A DNA stretch of 57,257 bases from Streptococcus danieliae (lineage in GTDB: Bacteria > Bacillota > Bacilli > Lactobacillales > Streptococcaceae): positions 1 through 57,257 of the forward strand of contig NZ_WSRS01000002.1 of the NCBI RefSeq assembly GCF_009767945.1, written 5' to 3'. Below, piece by piece: positions 43,746-55,830 of the stretch; within the stretch, counting starts at the first letter, position 1, and each line of letters begins with the position of its first letter. A program made the translations under genes and the position numbers. The notes beneath the pieces were generated by a model. That model saw only the letters and a program-made list of their open reading frames with translations, had not been told where the DNA came from and made no database searches.

Positions 43746-44569
43746 AGAAAAATAGTATTGAGGTTCGCAATCTCAGCTTCCGTTACCAAAAAGAAGATGC
43801 TCACCTGACCCTCAAGCAGGTAGAGTTTCATGTGAAACAGGGCGAGTGGCTATCTATTGTCGGCCATAATGGTAGTGGCAAATCTACCCTAGTACGTTTG
43901 CTAAATGGACTGTTAGAGGCTGAAGAGGGCCAGGTTTTAATCAATGGCCAAGTCCTATCAGCCGAGAATATCTGGGAAAAACGCCAAGAAATGGGAATTG
44001 TCTTCCAAAATCCAGACAATCAGTTTGTTGGCGCGACGGTTGAAGACGATGTTGCCTTCGCCTTGGAGAACAATCAAGTTCCACCTGAGGAGATGCAGGT
44101 ACGAGTTGAGGAAGCGCTCAAGATGGTCAATATGTGGGATTTCCGGGATCGGGAACCTGCTCGCTTGTCTGGAGGTCAGAAGCAACGGGTGGCCGTTGCA
44201 GGAATTCTAGCTCTAAGGCCAAATATTATCATTCTCGATGAAGTAACGAGCATGCTCGATCCAGAGGGGCGCAAAGAGCTGATGGAGACAATTGCGGCTA
44301 TTCGGAGCCAGCAGGCCATCACAGTTTTATCTGTCACCCATGATTTGGAAGAGGTCAGTCTTAGTGACCGTGTGTTGGTGATGAAAGCGGGACGTGTGAA
44401 ATCCCTGCAGACACCCCAAGAGTTGTTTCAACGACCAGATTTAGAGGATCTTGGTTTAGACCTCCCCTTCACCCGCCAATTAGTAGAAATGCTAGATTTA
44501 GATGTATCTGGCTACTTATCAGAAGAAGAATTGCAGGACTATTTATGGGAATTACAGTTTCCAAGGTAA
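43742..44569 (+). CDS. ecfA1: ECF transporter ATPase A1
   Basis: A 275-residue ATPase of the energy-coupling-factor module that powers vitamin uptake with exchangeable S components. Walker [10 protein letters not shown] (about 40-48), Q-loop FQNPDNQ, signature [12 protein letters not shown], Walker [14 protein letters not shown]-loop THD. It begins within the pgsA stop and overlaps ecfA2 by 25 bp. The sequence also carries a near-parS palindrome at 43825. Confidence 0.96.
   Translation: MKKNSIEVRNLSFRYQKEDAHLTLKQVEFHVKQGEWLSIVGHNGSGKSTLVRLLNGLLEAEEGQVLINGQVLSAENIWEKRQEMGIVFQNPDNQFVGATVEDDVAFALENNQVPPEEMQVRVEEALKMVNMWDFRDREPARLSGGQKQRVAVAGILALRPNIIILDEVTSMLDPEGRKELMETIAAIRSQQAITVLSVTHDLEEVSLSDRVLVMKAGRVKSLQTPQELFQRPDLEDLGLDLPFTRQLVEMLDLDVSGYLSEEELQDYLWELQFPR
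43824..43839. promoter_or_regulatory. parS-like palindrome inside ecfA1
   Basis: The core GTTTCATGTGAAAC (43825-43838), with flanking A at both sides, matches the parS 16-mer TGTTTCACGTGAAACA at 14 of 16 positions. It is the same 14-mer as at 31846, in the other orientation. Confidence 0.65.
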
Positions 44570-45384
44570 ATTATAGCTACCAAGCAGGTACACCATTCGA
44601 AGGACCGGCCTTGTTTGATCTGAATTTAGAGATTGCCGAAAAGAATTATACGGCGATTATCGGTCATACCGGCAGTGGTAAATCAACACTATTACAATTG
44701 CTGAATGGCTTATTGCTGCCGACCAGTGGTCAGATCAAAGTTGGAACCCTCATTTTAGAAGCTGGAAAAAAGCAAAAGGATATCAAAGCAGTTCGAAAAC
44801 GGATTGGCTTGGCTTTCCAATTTCCAGAAAGTCAGCTATTTGAAGAGACTGTTTTAAAAGATGTTGCCTTTGGTCCCCAAAATTTTGGTTCCTCTCAGGC
44901 AGAAGCTGAGCAGCTAGCGCGTGAAAAATTAGCTCTAGTTGGTATTGCCCCAGAGCTTTGGGAGCGTAGCCCCTTTGAATTATCCGGTGGACAAATGCGA
45001 CGGGTTGCTCTGGCTGGTATCTTGGCCATGGAACCAGAGATTTTGGTACTGGATGAGCCAACTGCTGGTTTGGATCCAGCTGGTCGAAAAGAGTTTATGC
45101 AGTTATTTGCCAAACTGCATGCTCAAGGGATGGGAATCATCCTAGTAACCCACCTCATGGATGATGTGGCTGATTATGCCGACTATGTCTACCTTTTGTC
45201 AAAAGGACGTCTAGAGGCTCAGGGACAGCCACGAGAGTTGTTCCAGCAAGTAGAGCGTATGGAGGAACTCCATCTAGGTTTACCCAAGGTGACTCGTTTT
45301 GCCCTTGGTTTAAGAGAAAAAGGCTTTTCGTTTGACCGCTTACCGACAACCCTAGCAGAATTTAAGGAGGCCTATCATGGATAA
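44545..45384 (+). CDS. ecfA2: ECF transporter ATPase A2
   Basis: A 279-residue partner ATPase. Walker [10 protein letters not shown] (about 40-48), [13 protein letters not shown]-loop typical of the A2 subunit, signature [12 protein letters not shown], Walker [13 protein letters not shown]. Overlaps ecfA1 and ecfT on either side, giving the usual A1-A2-T order. Confidence 0.96.
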   Translation: MGITVSKVNYSYQAGTPFEGPALFDLNLEIAEKNYTAIIGHTGSGKSTLLQLLNGLLLPTSGQIKVGTLILEAGKKQKDIKAVRKRIGLAFQFPESQLFEETVLKDVAFGPQNFGSSQAEAEQLAREKLALVGIAPELWERSPFELSGGQMRRVALAGILAMEPEILVLDEPTAGLDPAGRKEFMQLFAKLHAQGMGIILVTHLMDDVADYADYVYLLSKGRLEAQGQPRELFQQVERMEELHLGLPKVTRFALGLREKGFSFDRLPTTLAEFKEAYHG

Positions 45385-46171
45385 ATTGATCTTAGGTCGT
45401 TATATTCCAGGTAAGTCCTTTATCCATCGTTTGGATCCCAGGGCTAAATTATTAGGGATGTTTGCCTTTGTGCTCATGGTGTTTTGGGCCAATAATCTTG
45501 TGACAAATGCGTTGATTTTGTTGGTTACAGGAGTCCTTTTATTTCTGTCAGGTTTACCGCTTAAAGTCTATTGGGACGGCTTAAAACCGATGTGGTTTCT
45601 TATTTTCTTTACGATTAGTTTGCAGTTGTTTACGCTAAACACAGGGACGGTTTTAGTTCAGTTTGGTTGGTTGACAATAACGGATCAAGGTTTGTCTCAA
45701 GCAGGGATTATTTTGGTCCGCTTCTTAACGATTGTCCTCTGGTCGACAGTTTTAACCTTGACTACCATGCCTTTGACCTTGGCGCGAGCGATTGAATCAC
45801 TCTTAGGTCCTCTGAAAGTATTTCGTTTTCCAGTTCAGGAAATTGGCTTGATGTTATCTATGAGTTTACGGTTTATTCCTACCTTGATGGATGATACGGT
45901 CAAGGTCATGAATGCTCAACGAGCGCGTGGTGTTGATTTTGGAGAAGGAAATATCATCCAGAAGGCCAAGTCCTTTATTCCTATCTTAATTCCGTTGTTT
46001 GCCTCAAGCTTTAAACGAGCAGATGCCTTGGCAACAGCGATGGAGGCGCGTGGCTATCAAGTTGGTTTACCACGAACAGCCTACCGTAAACTGCAGTGGA
46101 CTTTTTTAGATACCTTGTCACTTATTTTACTTTTCTGTCTAGCTCTAGCTCTCTTTTTCCTTAAAAATTAG
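45377..46171 (+). CDS. ecfT: ECF transporter transmembrane component EcfT
   Basis: A 264-residue polytopic protein with five or six membrane helices. The two ATPase-coupling Ala-Arg-Gly type motifs are visible as AQRARGVDF and MEARGYQVG (about 175-225). Completes the group I ECF module; S components are not in this window. Confidence 0.95.
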   Translation: MDKLILGRYIPGKSFIHRLDPRAKLLGMFAFVLMVFWANNLVTNALILLVTGVLLFLSGLPLKVYWDGLKPMWFLIFFTISLQLFTLNTGTVLVQFGWLTITDQGLSQAGIILVRFLTIVLWSTVLTLTTMPLTLARAIESLLGPLKVFRFPVQEIGLMLSMSLRFIPTLMDDTVKVMNAQRARGVDFGEGNIIQKAKSFIPILIPLFASSFKRADALATAMEARGYQVGLPRTAYRKLQWTFLDTLSLILLFCLALALFFLKN

Positions 46172-46285
46172 CTTTTATTACAGTAAAAAGCTGTAAATAT
46201 CATCTTCTTGTAACAAACGTTACTTTTTGTATAAGAAAGAGTAACAAACACCCTGTATGATAGGTGTAGGAAAAAGGAGAAAAGA
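46172..46285 (+). promoter_or_regulatory. Upstream region of the secreted transglycosylase with TGTAA repeats
   Basis: The 114-bp gap holds CTGTAAAT (46190), TTGTAACAAACGTTAC (46210-46225) and GAGTAACA (46241). TGTAA half-sites resemble streptococcal VicR/WalR boxes, but the direct-repeat spacing is not exact. The site AAGGAG precedes the ATG. Confidence 0.35.
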
Positions 46286-46966
46286 ATGCGTAACGATCAA
46301 AAGCAAAAGTATAGAAACTTTGGAATCTTGTCAGCGGCTTCCGCCCTTGTTATTGGTGGCACAGTTCTGGCAGAAAACTATACTGTAAGTAGAGAGACTG
46401 CGTCTTCAACTACAAAAAAGGTAGAGACAGTAGCATCATCAAGCTCTGTCAAAAAGTCTACAAACTCAGTTGAAAAGACTTCAGAAGTTCAAAAAGCGTC
46501 TGAAGAAAACATGCCAGAAGTGTCTGCTGCTTCAGAGTCAGCGACGCTTGTTCAAGCAAGTGCAACACCTGTACATGCACCAAATCAAGAAACTATTGAA
46601 GTGACACCTCTTGTAGCAGCTGCTGAAAACCATACTTATGCAGCTCCGTCAACCTTGTCACTTGCTCCAGTCAGTTATTCAAATACAGCAGCAGGTTCTG
46701 TTGTATTGGCCAATGGTAATACTGCTGGTGAGCAGGGCATGTATGCGGCAGCCCGTATGGCAGAATTGACAGGTGTGTCAGCTTCTACTTGGGAAAATAT
46801 TATTGCTCGTGAATCAAACGGAAATATGTATGCTGCCAACGCTTCTGGTGCTAGTGGACTCTTCCAAACCATGCCAGGTTGGGGATCAACAGCCAGCGTT
46901 GATGACCAAATTCAAGCTGCCTACAATGCCTACAGTAATCAAGGCCTGGCTGCTTGGGGTTACTAA
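46286..46966 (+). CDS. Secreted SLT-domain lytic transglycosylase-like protein
   Basis: A 226-residue protein with a signal peptide (about 1-30, [20 protein letters not shown]), a Ser/Thr/Glu/Ala-rich low-complexity linker (about 32-130), and a C-terminal transglycosylase-like domain (about 145-226). In the latter, [19 protein letters not shown] contains the candidate catalytic glutamate, and [23 protein letters not shown] and the terminal AAWGY are typical of IsaA-like proteins. Probably a peptidoglycan-remodelling exoenzyme. Ends at a bidirectional terminator. Confidence 0.85.
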   Translation: MRNDQKQKYRNFGILSAASALVIGGTVLAENYTVSRETASSTTKKVETVASSSSVKKSTNSVEKTSEVQKASEENMPEVSAASESATLVQASATPVHAPNQETIEVTPLVAAAENHTYAAPSTLSLAPVSYSNTAAGSVVLANGNTAGEQGMYAAARMAELTGVSASTWENIIARESNGNMYAANASGASGLFQTMPGWGSTASVDDQIQAAYNAYSNQGLAAWGY

Positions 46967-46983
46967 TAAAATGACTATAGAAG

Positions 46984-47017
46984 AAAACGCCTCGAGAAAA
47001 GTATCTCAGGCGTTTTT
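46984..47017. terminator. Bidirectional terminator between the transglycosylase and HAD genes
   Basis: AAAACGCCT/AGGCGTTTTT hairpin with A and T runs on either side, between convergent genes. Confidence 0.92.
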
Positions 47018-47019
47018 AC

Positions 47020-47643
47020 TTATTCAAAAAATGCGGTCAGCTCCTGTGTTTCTGTCAGTAAAATCTGGGCTCCGTTTTCAAGGAGAGACTCGGAACTGCC
47101 ATAGCCCCATGTAACTCCGATACGCCCGATGGCTAGATCGCGACCAGCAGCCATGTCAAACAAGGTATCACCGATGATATAGGCTTGATCATTAGGAGCC
47201 TGAGCGTGTTCGATGCCTCTTTTAAGGACATCAATTTTGTCATGTGACTCTGGAAGAGCTCCAAAGACTTGGTGGAAGTAGGTTTCTAAGCCAAAGTGCT
47301 GAACCATGACCTGGGCCATGGGTTGATTTTTACTGGTCGTAATGGCTAGATAATGCCCTTGTTCTTTCAGAGTCTGGAGTGTCTCTTTTATCCCAGGATA
47401 GGGGATGGCTTGATAGACCCCTTTTTCTCTGTAATAGTGACGGAAAAGGGTGATCGCTTCTTCAACTTTATCCTTTGGAAGATAGAGGGCAAAGGATCGT
47501 TCCAGTGGTGGGCCAATCAGTGTATCCAATTCGGAATCAGCAGGTACGGCTTGCTGTAGTTCTGTGAAGGCATAGTGGAAGGCAGCCTTAATACCAGGTC
47601 CGCTATCGACTAAGGTTCCATCTAAATCAAAAAATAAAAACAT
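47020..47643 (-). CDS. HAD-superfamily phosphatase (phosphoglycolate phosphatase-like)
   Basis: A 207-residue soluble hydrolase. Motif I is FFDLDGTLVDS with nucleophile Asp6, motif II AITTSK, motif III lysine before the IIGDTLFDMAAG acidic motif. The alpha-helical cap (about 15-80) is of the Gph/PgmB class. The exact substrate cannot be told from sequence. It is the only minus-strand gene in this stretch, between two secreted wall proteins. Confidence 0.88.
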   Translation of the reverse strand: MFLFFDLDGTLVDSGPGIKAAFHYAFTELQQAVPADSELDTLIGPPLERSFALYLPKDKVEEAITLFRHYYREKGVYQAIPYPGIKETLQTLKEQGHYLAITTSKNQPMAQVMVQHFGLETYFHQVFGALPESHDKIDVLKRGIEHAQAPNDQAYIIGDTLFDMAAGRDLAIGRIGVTWGYGSSESLLENGAQILLTETQELTAFFE

Positions 47644-47802
47644 ATAAACTCCTTTACATCCAGTATACCATAAGCTAAAAGGGCTTGGATTGTAAAGAAT
47701 CTAATCAATCTTCTTCACACTCCTGTAAAATTCTCTCGGTTTTTGCTATCTTTTCGTAATATTCCTAGGGTAGAATAAGGTCAGATAAGAAAGGAACTTT
47801 AC

Positions 47803-48390
47803 ATGAAAAGAAAACAATATTCCCTCTTAACGGGATTGGTAGCTCTTCTAATGCTAGGAACTGTAAATACTGTGTCAGCTGAGTCCTATACAGTAAAATC
47901 GGGGGACACCTTATCAAAAATTGCTGCAGAAAAACAAACAAGCCTTGAAAAGATTCTAGAACGCAATAACATTCAGAATCCAAATGTGATTCAGGTTGGC
48001 CAAGTCCTGGAGTTAGCAACAGGAACTCCAGCGGCTGATCCGGTTCAAACGGAAATAGTAGCTTCAGACCAACAAGATCTTGTCAATGAAGGAGTCAAGG
48101 AAGCGGAAGCTCCCGCAGAAACAGCTCAGGAGCAGGTAGCTCCAGCGGTGACAAGTAATTTGTCAAGTGATGAGCAAGCAGCCAAAGAATGGATTGCTCA
48201 AAAGGAGTCAAGTGGTAGTTACACGGCCCAAAATGGCATCTATTATGGACGTTACCAATTGACACTTTCTTACCTCAATGGTGATTTGTCACCCGAGAAC
48301 CAAGAACGAGTCGCAGATGAATATGTCAAAAATCGCTATGGTTCATGGACCCAAGCCTATCAATTTTGGCTTGCCAATGGCTGGTATTAA
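47803..48390 (+). CDS. Secreted LysM protein with C-terminal aggregation/transglycosylase-like domain
   Basis: A 195-residue protein with a signal peptide (about 1-26, cleaved near VSAES), one LysM domain (about 28-72: YTVKSGDTLSKIAAEKQTS...VIQVGQVLEL) that binds peptidoglycan, an acidic Ala/Glu linker, and a C-terminal domain (about 125-195; AAKEWIAQKESSGSYTAQNG, YYGRYQLT, QAYQFWLANGWY). That domain resembles Apf/Sag-type transglycosylase domains and keeps a candidate catalytic Glu in KESSG. Followed by its own terminator. Confidence 0.86.
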   Translation: MKRKQYSLLTGLVALLMLGTVNTVSAESYTVKSGDTLSKIAAEKQTSLEKILERNNIQNPNVIQVGQVLELATGTPAADPVQTEIVASDQQDLVNEGVKEAEAPAETAQEQVAPAVTSNLSSDEQAAKEWIAQKESSGSYTAQNGIYYGRYQLTLSYLNGDLSPENQERVADEYVKNRYGSWTQAYQFWLANGWY

Positions 48391-49653
<1,263 letters not shown>

Positions 49654-49704
49654 ATTGACAAGTTACTAAGATATGCTACAATACTAAGAAGCAAATACAC
49701 TGAT

Positions 49705-49768
49705 GGTCAAAGCTCATGGATTTGCAGGTTTTTTGGCCTGCAATCAAATGAAGCCTTGACCTTTTTTT
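49705..49768 (+). terminator. Long hairpin with T-run between mnmA and mnmG
   Basis: Imperfect inverted repeat GGTCAA.GCT.CAT..GATTGCAGG with its complement (arms about 49705-49728 and 49737-49761), followed by seven T. It terminates mnmA transcription or attenuates entry into mnmG, which begins 16 bp later. Confidence 0.75.
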
Positions 49769-49784
49769 GTGAAAGGAAGGAAAA

Positions 49785-51716
49785 ATGACTAGACAGTTTG
49801 CGGAGACTTATGATGTGATTGTCATTGGTGCTGGCCATGCAGGAGTAGAAGCATCTCTTGCGGCTGCCCGGATGGGTTGTAAAACACTCTTGGCAACCAT
49901 TAATATTGAAATGTTGGCGTTTATGCCTTGTAACCCTTCGATTGGAGGATCTGCCAAAGGAATCGTGGTCCGTGAAGTAGATGCCCTGGGTGGTGAAATG
50001 GCCAAAAATATTGATAAAACCTATATTCAAATGAAGATGCTGAATACAGGTAAAGGGCCTGCTGTCCGCGCCTTACGAGCTCAAGCTGACAAGGAACTCT
50101 ATGCGAAAGAAATGCGCAAGACAGTTGAAAACCAAGAGAATCTGACCCTACGCCAAACCATGGTTGATGAAATTTTGGTTGAGGATGAAAAGGTTATTGG
50201 GATTCGGACTGCAACCAATCAAGAGTTTGGTGCCAAAACGGTTATTGTGACAACCGGGACAGCCCTGCGTGGAGAGATCATCATTGGTGATTTAAAATAC
50301 TCTTCTGGACCCAACCACAGTATTGCTTCTGTCAAGCTAGCTGACAACCTAAAAGCACTAGGATTTGAAATCGGTCGCTTTAAGACAGGGACTCCACCCC
50401 GTGTCAAGGCATCCTCCATTGACTATAGTGAGACTGAAATCCAACCAGGGGATGAAGCACCCAACCATTTCTCCTATCGCTCCAAGGATGAGGACTACTT
50501 GAAAGATCAGGTACCTTGCTGGTTAACCTACACTAACCAGGATAGCCACCAAATCATTCAAGATAATTTACACCGAGCACCTATGTTTACAGGTGTTGTT
50601 GAAGGAGTAGGCCCTCGCTATTGCCCATCCATTGAAGATAAAATTGTTCGATTTGCAGACAAGGAAAGACACCAACTATTCTTAGAACCCGAAGGACGCG
50701 ATACCGAAGAGGTTTACATCCAAGGACTATCAACTAGTCTTCCAGAAGATGTGCAACGTGAGTTGGTTCATTCTATTAAAGGACTTGAAAAAGCTGAAAT
50801 GATGCGGACAGGTTATGCTATTGAATACGATATGATTCTCCCTCATCAATTGCGAGCTACTCTTGAAACTAAGAAAATTTCAGGTCTCTTTACGGCCGGT
50901 CAAACCAATGGAACTTCAGGCTATGAAGAAGCTGCAGGGCAAGGAATCATGGCCGGCATTAATGCGGCTCTTAAAGTTTTAGGGAAACCAGAACTAATTC
51001 TCAAACGCAGTGATGGTTACATTGGTGTGATGATTGATGATCTGGTTACTAAAGGAACCTTGGAACCTTACCGTCTCTTGACCAGTCGAGCAGAGTACCG
51101 CTTGATTTTACGGCATGACAATGCAGATATGCGTCTAACGGAGATTGGGCGTTCGATTGGTTTGGTCGATGATGAGCGTTGGGAAGATTTCCAAATGAAG
51201 AAAAACAGTTTCCAAACAGAAATGGAACGCTTGGAAAGTCATAAATTAAAACCAACCGCGGAAACCAACCAAAAAGTTACCGATCTTGGTTTTAAACCGT
51301 TAGCGGATGCCCTAACAGCCAAGGAATTTCTACGGAGACCAGAAGTCAGTTATGATGACCTGGCCCATTTCATTGGATCAGCTTCTGAGGAAATCGATGA
51401 AAAGGTCAAAGAACTATTGGAAACGGAAATCAAATACGAAGGTTATATCCAAAAAGCACTTGACCAGGTTGACAAGATGAAGCGAATGGAAGAAAAACGA
51501 ATTCCGGCAGATATTGACTGGGATGATATCGATTCAATTGCTACCGAAGCTCGGCAAAAATTCAAGCAAATCAATCCAGAAACGATTGGTCAAGCCAGCC
51601 GGATCTCGGGTGTAAATCCAGCAGACATTTCAATCCTGATGGTATACCTAGAAGGGAAGTCTCGTAGTATTTCGAAGCGACAACAACAAGTAAACGCTTC
51701 GTCAACAAACAAGTAA
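49785..51716 (+). CDS. mnmG: tRNA uridine 5-carboxymethylaminomethyl modification enzyme MnmG
   Basis: An FAD- and folate-dependent partner of MnmE that installs the cmnm5 group on wobble U34. The 643-residue protein has the FAD-binding [10 protein letters not shown] (about 15-24), the signature [24 protein letters not shown], a second dinucleotide region ([21 protein letters not shown]), and the C-terminal helical MnmE/tRNA-binding domain. Strong ribosome site AAGGAAGG. Confidence 0.98.
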   Translation: MTRQFAETYDVIVIGAGHAGVEASLAAARMGCKTLLATINIEMLAFMPCNPSIGGSAKGIVVREVDALGGEMAKNIDKTYIQMKMLNTGKGPAVRALRAQADKELYAKEMRKTVENQENLTLRQTMVDEILVEDEKVIGIRTATNQEFGAKTVIVTTGTALRGEIIIGDLKYSSGPNHSIASVKLADNLKALGFEIGRFKTGTPPRVKASSIDYSETEIQPGDEAPNHFSYRSKDEDYLKDQVPCWLTYTNQDSHQIIQDNLHRAPMFTGVVEGVGPRYCPSIEDKIVRFADKERHQLFLEPEGRDTEEVYIQGLSTSLPEDVQRELVHSIKGLEKAEMMRTGYAIEYDMILPHQLRATLETKKISGLFTAGQTNGTSGYEEAAGQGIMAGINAALKVLGKPELILKRSDGYIGVMIDDLVTKGTLEPYRLLTSRAEYRLILRHDNADMRLTEIGRSIGLVDDERWEDFQMKKNSFQTEMERLESHKLKPTAETNQKVTDLGFKPLADALTAKEFLRRPEVSYDDLAHFIGSASEEIDEKVKELLETEIKYEGYIQKALDQVDKMKRMEEKRIPADIDWDDIDSIATEARQKFKQINPETIGQASRISGVNPADISILMVYLEGKSRSISKRQQQVNASSTNK

Positions 51717-51725
51717 AGTGATTTT

Positions 51726-51767
51726 TAAAAACAGAGGTTTTATTCTTTGAAATAGCCTCTGTTTTTA
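51726..51767 (+). terminator. mnmG terminator
   Basis: AAAAACAGAGG/CCTCTGTTTTT hairpin with flanking T-run; probably works in both directions. Confidence 0.9.
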
Positions 51768-52040
51768 GTCTTTTGATAAAGTTGTATTGGTCAAGAATCT
51801 TAACAGAATTATAAAACTACTTGACGACACGAGAGCGAAGAAGGATTGTTTGAAGCTACTTAACGCTGCTTCGAACAGGACTCAACAAGAATCTAGAGTT
51901 GACAATTTCGTCAAGTGTTTTCATAAATACTTGACACAGAAACTTGACCTATGTCGTAAAATCCCATCTTTTCTTGCTTGTTTTTACAGTGAAAACTTGG
52001 TGTCATACCTCCTTTATGGTAAAATATCAGGAAGAGGTTT
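51768..52040 (+). other. Gene-free leader upstream of gdpP
   Basis: About 270 bp with repeated CTTGAC(G/A) motifs (near 51820, 51931 and 51941) and TTTCGTCAAGTG (about 51907), the inverted form. A TAAAAT -10 at about 52019 precedes the gdpP start. An 85-codon frame here has no ribosome site and odd composition, so I do not call a gene. Possibly a regulatory leader. Confidence 0.4.
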
Positions 52041-54017
52041 ATGATGAAAAAATTTCCATTATCCCCCTTTCATTACTTTATGATCGGGATCATTTTTTTA
52101 GGGATTTTGTCCGTTGTTTGGCAACATTCCATGAATGGTATCCCTATCGCTATTACCATGATTTTAATGGGAGCTTTACTCCTTCTGGTTTTAATGGACC
52201 AAGAATTGGTGGTGACCAAGGTCGACGAAGAACACCAACGACAGGTGGAAGATCAGGTAGAGGCGAGCTTAGCCAATCTCCTTAATAAAATCCCCATCGG
52301 CATTCTGAAGTTGAGCGAGGATTCCGGGGAAATAGATTGGTACAATCCCTATGCAGAGCTGATTTTTGTAGGTGAAGATGGCGTTCTAGATTTGAAACTC
52401 GTAAAATCGGTGCTTGAAGCTGCGCAAAAGGACCAAGGTCACTATGTCACCTTAGGTGAGCGAACTTACGCCGTTCATCTGGATCAATCCGGGAACATGG
52501 TCTATTTCTTTGATGCCAGCAATGAGTACAATGCTACGGAAGAACTAGCCACCAGTCGCCCCGTTATTGGAGCGATTTCTCTGGACAACTATGATGATTT
52601 CAGAGAGGGTTTATCTGATTCAGAAATCAGTACTACCAATAGTTTTATTGCTGATTTTGTATCGCGTTTTGCGGAGGAATATCAAATGTTTTACCGCCGC
52701 GTAGATGCAGATCGCTACTATTTATTTACAGATTACACAGTCCTAAATCAACTGATGACGGATAAATTTGCGATTATCGATGTATTCCGCAATGAAGCTA
52801 AGGAGAAAAAACTCCCTCTGACCTTAAGTATGGGCTTTGCCTTCGGAGATGGCAATCATGCGGCGATTGGAAAAACAGCCCTCGAGAATTTGAACCTAGC
52901 CCTTGTGCGGGGTGGAGACCAGGCAGTTGTCCGTGAAAATCGGGAAAATAAAAATCCGATTTACTTCGGAGGTGGTAGTGTCTCAGCCGTAAAACGGACC
53001 CGTACTCGTACCCGGGCCATGATGACAGCCATCTCAGACAAGATTCGGTCTGCAGATCAGGTCTTTATCGTGGGTCACCGCAATTTGGACTTGGATGCCC
53101 TAGGGGCTTCCATCGGGATGCAGAAATTTGCGGAAAATCTAACCGATCAGTCCTATGCGGTTTATGATCCGGAATACATGTCAGCGGACATTCAGAGAGC
53201 TATCTCCAGTTTACAGGAGGAAGAGCGAACCAAGCTGTTGACCTTGGATGAAGCCATGCCACGGGTGACTCGCCAGTCGCTCCTGATCATGGTCGACCAT
53301 TCCAAGATTAGTCTGACCCTATCAGAGGCTTTTTATCAGGAATTTTATCAAACCATTGTTATTGACCACCATCGCCGGGATGAAAACTTCCCAGAGAATG
53401 CGGTTATCACTTATATCGAAAGTGGAGCGAGCAGCGCCTGTGAATTGGTGACAGAATTGATTCAGTTCCAAAATGCCAAGTCAAACCGTCTCAGTAAAAT
53501 CCAAGCCAGCATTCTCATGGCTGGTATTATGCTGGATACCAAGAATTTTTCAGTTCAGGTAACCAACAGAACTTTTGATGTGGCGAGTTATCTACGCAGC
53601 CGCGGTAGTGATAGCACCTTGATCAAAGAAATCATGGCTAATGATTTTGAAGAGTACCGTCGGGTCAACGAATTGATTCTACAAGGTCAGCGTCTAGCGT
53701 CGACGATTGTCCTGGCTGTTGCTCTAGAAGAAAATCACTATTCAACGATTGAACTCAGCAAGGCAGCCGATACTATTCTGAATATGTCAGGGATTGAAGC
53801 GACCTTTGTGGTGAGTTATCTGGATGCTGAAACGGTTGGAATCTCTGCTCGGAGTCGCAGTCGGATCAATGTACAGAGAATAATGGAGGAGATGGGCGGA
53901 GGTGGCCACTTTAACCTGGCTGCTGCCCAACTGCGGAATATCGACCTCTCCAGGGTGACGGCGCGATTAAAAGATGTTATTATAAATGAAACGCAAGAAA
54001 AGGAGACTCAAGCATGA
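52041..54017 (+). CDS. gdpP: Cyclic-di-AMP phosphodiesterase GdpP
   Basis: Hydrolyses c-di-AMP, controlling potassium and osmotic homeostasis and wall stress. The 658-residue protein has two N-terminal membrane helices (about 10-55), a PAS-like sensor (about 75-165), a degenerate GGDEF domain (about 170-300), and a DHH/DHHA1 phosphodiesterase ([27 protein letters not shown], and C-terminal [12 protein letters not shown]). Overlaps rplI by 4 bp, the standard gdpP-rplI-dnaC arrangement. Confidence 0.96.
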   Translation: MMKKFPLSPFHYFMIGIIFLGILSVVWQHSMNGIPIAITMILMGALLLLVLMDQELVVTKVDEEHQRQVEDQVEASLANLLNKIPIGILKLSEDSGEIDWYNPYAELIFVGEDGVLDLKLVKSVLEAAQKDQGHYVTLGERTYAVHLDQSGNMVYFFDASNEYNATEELATSRPVIGAISLDNYDDFREGLSDSEISTTNSFIADFVSRFAEEYQMFYRRVDADRYYLFTDYTVLNQLMTDKFAIIDVFRNEAKEKKLPLTLSMGFAFGDGNHAAIGKTALENLNLALVRGGDQAVVRENRENKNPIYFGGGSVSAVKRTRTRTRAMMTAISDKIRSADQVFIVGHRNLDLDALGASIGMQKFAENLTDQSYAVYDPEYMSADIQRAISSLQEEERTKLLTLDEAMPRVTRQSLLIMVDHSKISLTLSEAFYQEFYQTIVIDHHRRDENFPENAVITYIESGASSACELVTELIQFQNAKSNRLSKIQASILMAGIMLDTKNFSVQVTNRTFDVASYLRSRGSDSTLIKEIMANDFEEYRRVNELILQGQRLASTIVLAVALEENHYSTIELSKAADTILNMSGIEATFVVSYLDAETVGISARSRSRINVQRIMEEMGGGGHFNLAAAQLRNIDLSRVTARLKDVIINETQEKETQA

Positions 54018-54466
54018 AAGTTATTTTCTTAGAAGATGTCAAAGGAAAAGGTAAAAAAGGCGAAATTAAGGAAGTGCCAACAGGTTACGCCCAAAACTTC
54101 CTAATTAAGAAAAATCTAGCTAAAGAAGCAACTGCCCAAGCTATCGGTGAGCTTCGCGGTAAGCAAAAGTCTCAAGAAAAAGCGCATGCGGAGCTAATTG
54201 CAGAAGCTGAAGTTGTGAAAGCGCAATTGGCCAAGGAAGAGACTGTGGTTCGTTTCACTGAAAAAGTTGGACCAGATGGTCGGACCTTTGGCTCGATTAC
54301 CAGCAAGAAAATTGCAGAAGAGTTGCAGAAACAATTTGGCATTAAAGTTGAAAAACGGAACATCCGTTTGGACCATCAACTCCGCTCCATTGGTTCTGTG
54401 GAAGTACCTGTTAAGCTCTACCAAGATGTAGCCGGAGAGATTAAGATTTACATCCAGGAAGCTTAA
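54014..54466 (+). CDS. rplI: 50S ribosomal protein L9
   Basis: A 150-residue two-domain protein. The N-terminal signature [20 protein letters not shown] binds 23S rRNA, then comes the long connecting helix and the C-terminal domain ([15 protein letters not shown]). Coupled to gdpP upstream; dnaC starts 9 bp downstream. Confidence 0.98.
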   Translation: MKVIFLEDVKGKGKKGEIKEVPTGYAQNFLIKKNLAKEATAQAIGELRGKQKSQEKAHAELIAEAEVVKAQLAKEETVVRFTEKVGPDGRTFGSITSKKIAEELQKQFGIKVEKRNIRLDHQLRSIGSVEVPVKLYQDVAGEIKIYIQEA

Positions 54467-54475
54467 GGAGGAGAA

Positions 54476-55828
54476 ATGGCCAATCTAGAAGAGTTGCGGA
54501 CCCAACCGCAAGATATTTTAGCAGAGCAGTCTGTTCTGGGGGCTATTTTTTTGGATGAGAGTAAGCTGGTTTTTGTACGCGAGTACATTGAACCAGCTGA
54601 CTTTTTTAAATATGCGAACCGCCTTATTTTTCAGGCCATGATTGACTTGAATGATCGGGGAGATGTCATTGACGCTACCACCATGAGAGCTATTTTGGAA
54701 GCCCAAGGAGACCTGGAAAATATTGGTGGTTTTTCTTATTTAGTGGAAGTCGTAAACGCTGTTCCGACTAGCTCCAATGCTGAATATTATGCCCAAATTG
54801 TGGCCGATATGGCCATGCGGCGCCGTTTTATTTCACGCTTAACCGAAAGTATTAACCAGGCTTACGAAGGAGCCCTGGGGACTGATGAACTGATTGCAGG
54901 GGCAGAAAAGACCCTGATTGATTTAAATGAAAATAATAAAAGAAGTGGTTTCAGAGTTATCAAGGATATCCTGAACATCAACTTCGAAAATCTGGAAATT
55001 AGGTCCCAGCAAACGTCTGATGTGACAGGGATTCCAACGGGCTATCCGGAGCTGGATCGGATGACAACCGGCTTGCATGAAGAGGAGCTGATTATCTTGG
55101 CTGCTCGGCCGGCCGTTGGTAAAACGGCTTTTGCCCTCAATATTGCCCAAAATATTGGCAGTAAATTCGGAAAAACTGTGGCTATCTTCTCGCTGGAAAT
55201 GGGGGCAGAAAGCTTGGTAGATCGGATGTTGGCGGCAGAGGGACTGATTGATTCTCACTCAATTCGGACAGGTCAACTGTCAGATGAGGAATGGCGGAAG
55301 GTTACAATTGCCCAAGCCAACCTGGCAACCGCGCCGATCTATATCGATGATACACCGGGGATTCGGATTACGGAGATTCGCTCGCGATCACGGAAACTGG
55401 CTAAAGAATCCGGTAATCTGGGACTGGTCCTCATCGATTACCTCCAGCTTATTACAGGAACTGGGCGGGAAAATCGCCAGCAGGAAGTCTCTGAAATCTC
55501 CCGCCAGCTCAAAATTCTTGCCAAAGAATTGAAAGTCCCTGTTATCGCTCTCAGTCAGCTGTCACGGGGCGTGGAACAGCGGCAAGATAAACGTCCCGTC
55601 CTCTCTGATATCCGGGAATCCGGATCTATCGAGCAGGATGCTGACATCGTTGCCTTCCTCTACCGGGATGATTATTACGATCGCGCGGGTGAATCCGAAG
55701 ATGAAATTCCCAATAATAAGGTCGAAGTGATCATCGAGAAAAACCGGAGCGGGGCGCGTGGAACCGTCGAACTTCTATTTCAGAAAGAATACAATAAATT
55801 TTCAGCTATATCCAAAAGGGAGGAATAA
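54476..55828 (+). CDS. dnaC: Replicative DNA helicase (DnaB type, named DnaC in Firmicutes)
   Basis: A 450-residue hexameric 5'-3' helicase. The N-terminal DnaG-interacting domain (EQSVLGAIFLDESKLVFV) is followed by the linker helix and a RecA-like motor with Walker A ARPAVGKTAFAL (about 208), Walker B LVLIDYLQLI, and SQLSRGVEQRQDKRPVLSDI with the arginine finger. Normal length. Confidence 0.97.
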   Translation: MANLEELRTQPQDILAEQSVLGAIFLDESKLVFVREYIEPADFFKYANRLIFQAMIDLNDRGDVIDATTMRAILEAQGDLENIGGFSYLVEVVNAVPTSSNAEYYAQIVADMAMRRRFISRLTESINQAYEGALGTDELIAGAEKTLIDLNENNKRSGFRVIKDILNINFENLEIRSQQTSDVTGIPTGYPELDRMTTGLHEEELIILAARPAVGKTAFALNIAQNIGSKFGKTVAIFSLEMGAESLVDRMLAAEGLIDSHSIRTGQLSDEEWRKVTIAQANLATAPIYIDDTPGIRITEIRSRSRKLAKESGNLGLVLIDYLQLITGTGRENRQQEVSEISRQLKILAKELKVPVIALSQLSRGVEQRQDKRPVLSDIRESGSIEQDADIVAFLYRDDYYDRAGESEDEIPNNKVEVIIEKNRSGARGTVELLFQKEYNKFSAISKREE

Positions 55829-55830
55829 CT

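Noticed and set aside
51787-52044. 85-codon frame between mnmG and gdpP
   Set aside because: No ribosome site, unusual composition, overlaps the probable gdpP promoter, and no domain; kept as a leader region instead.
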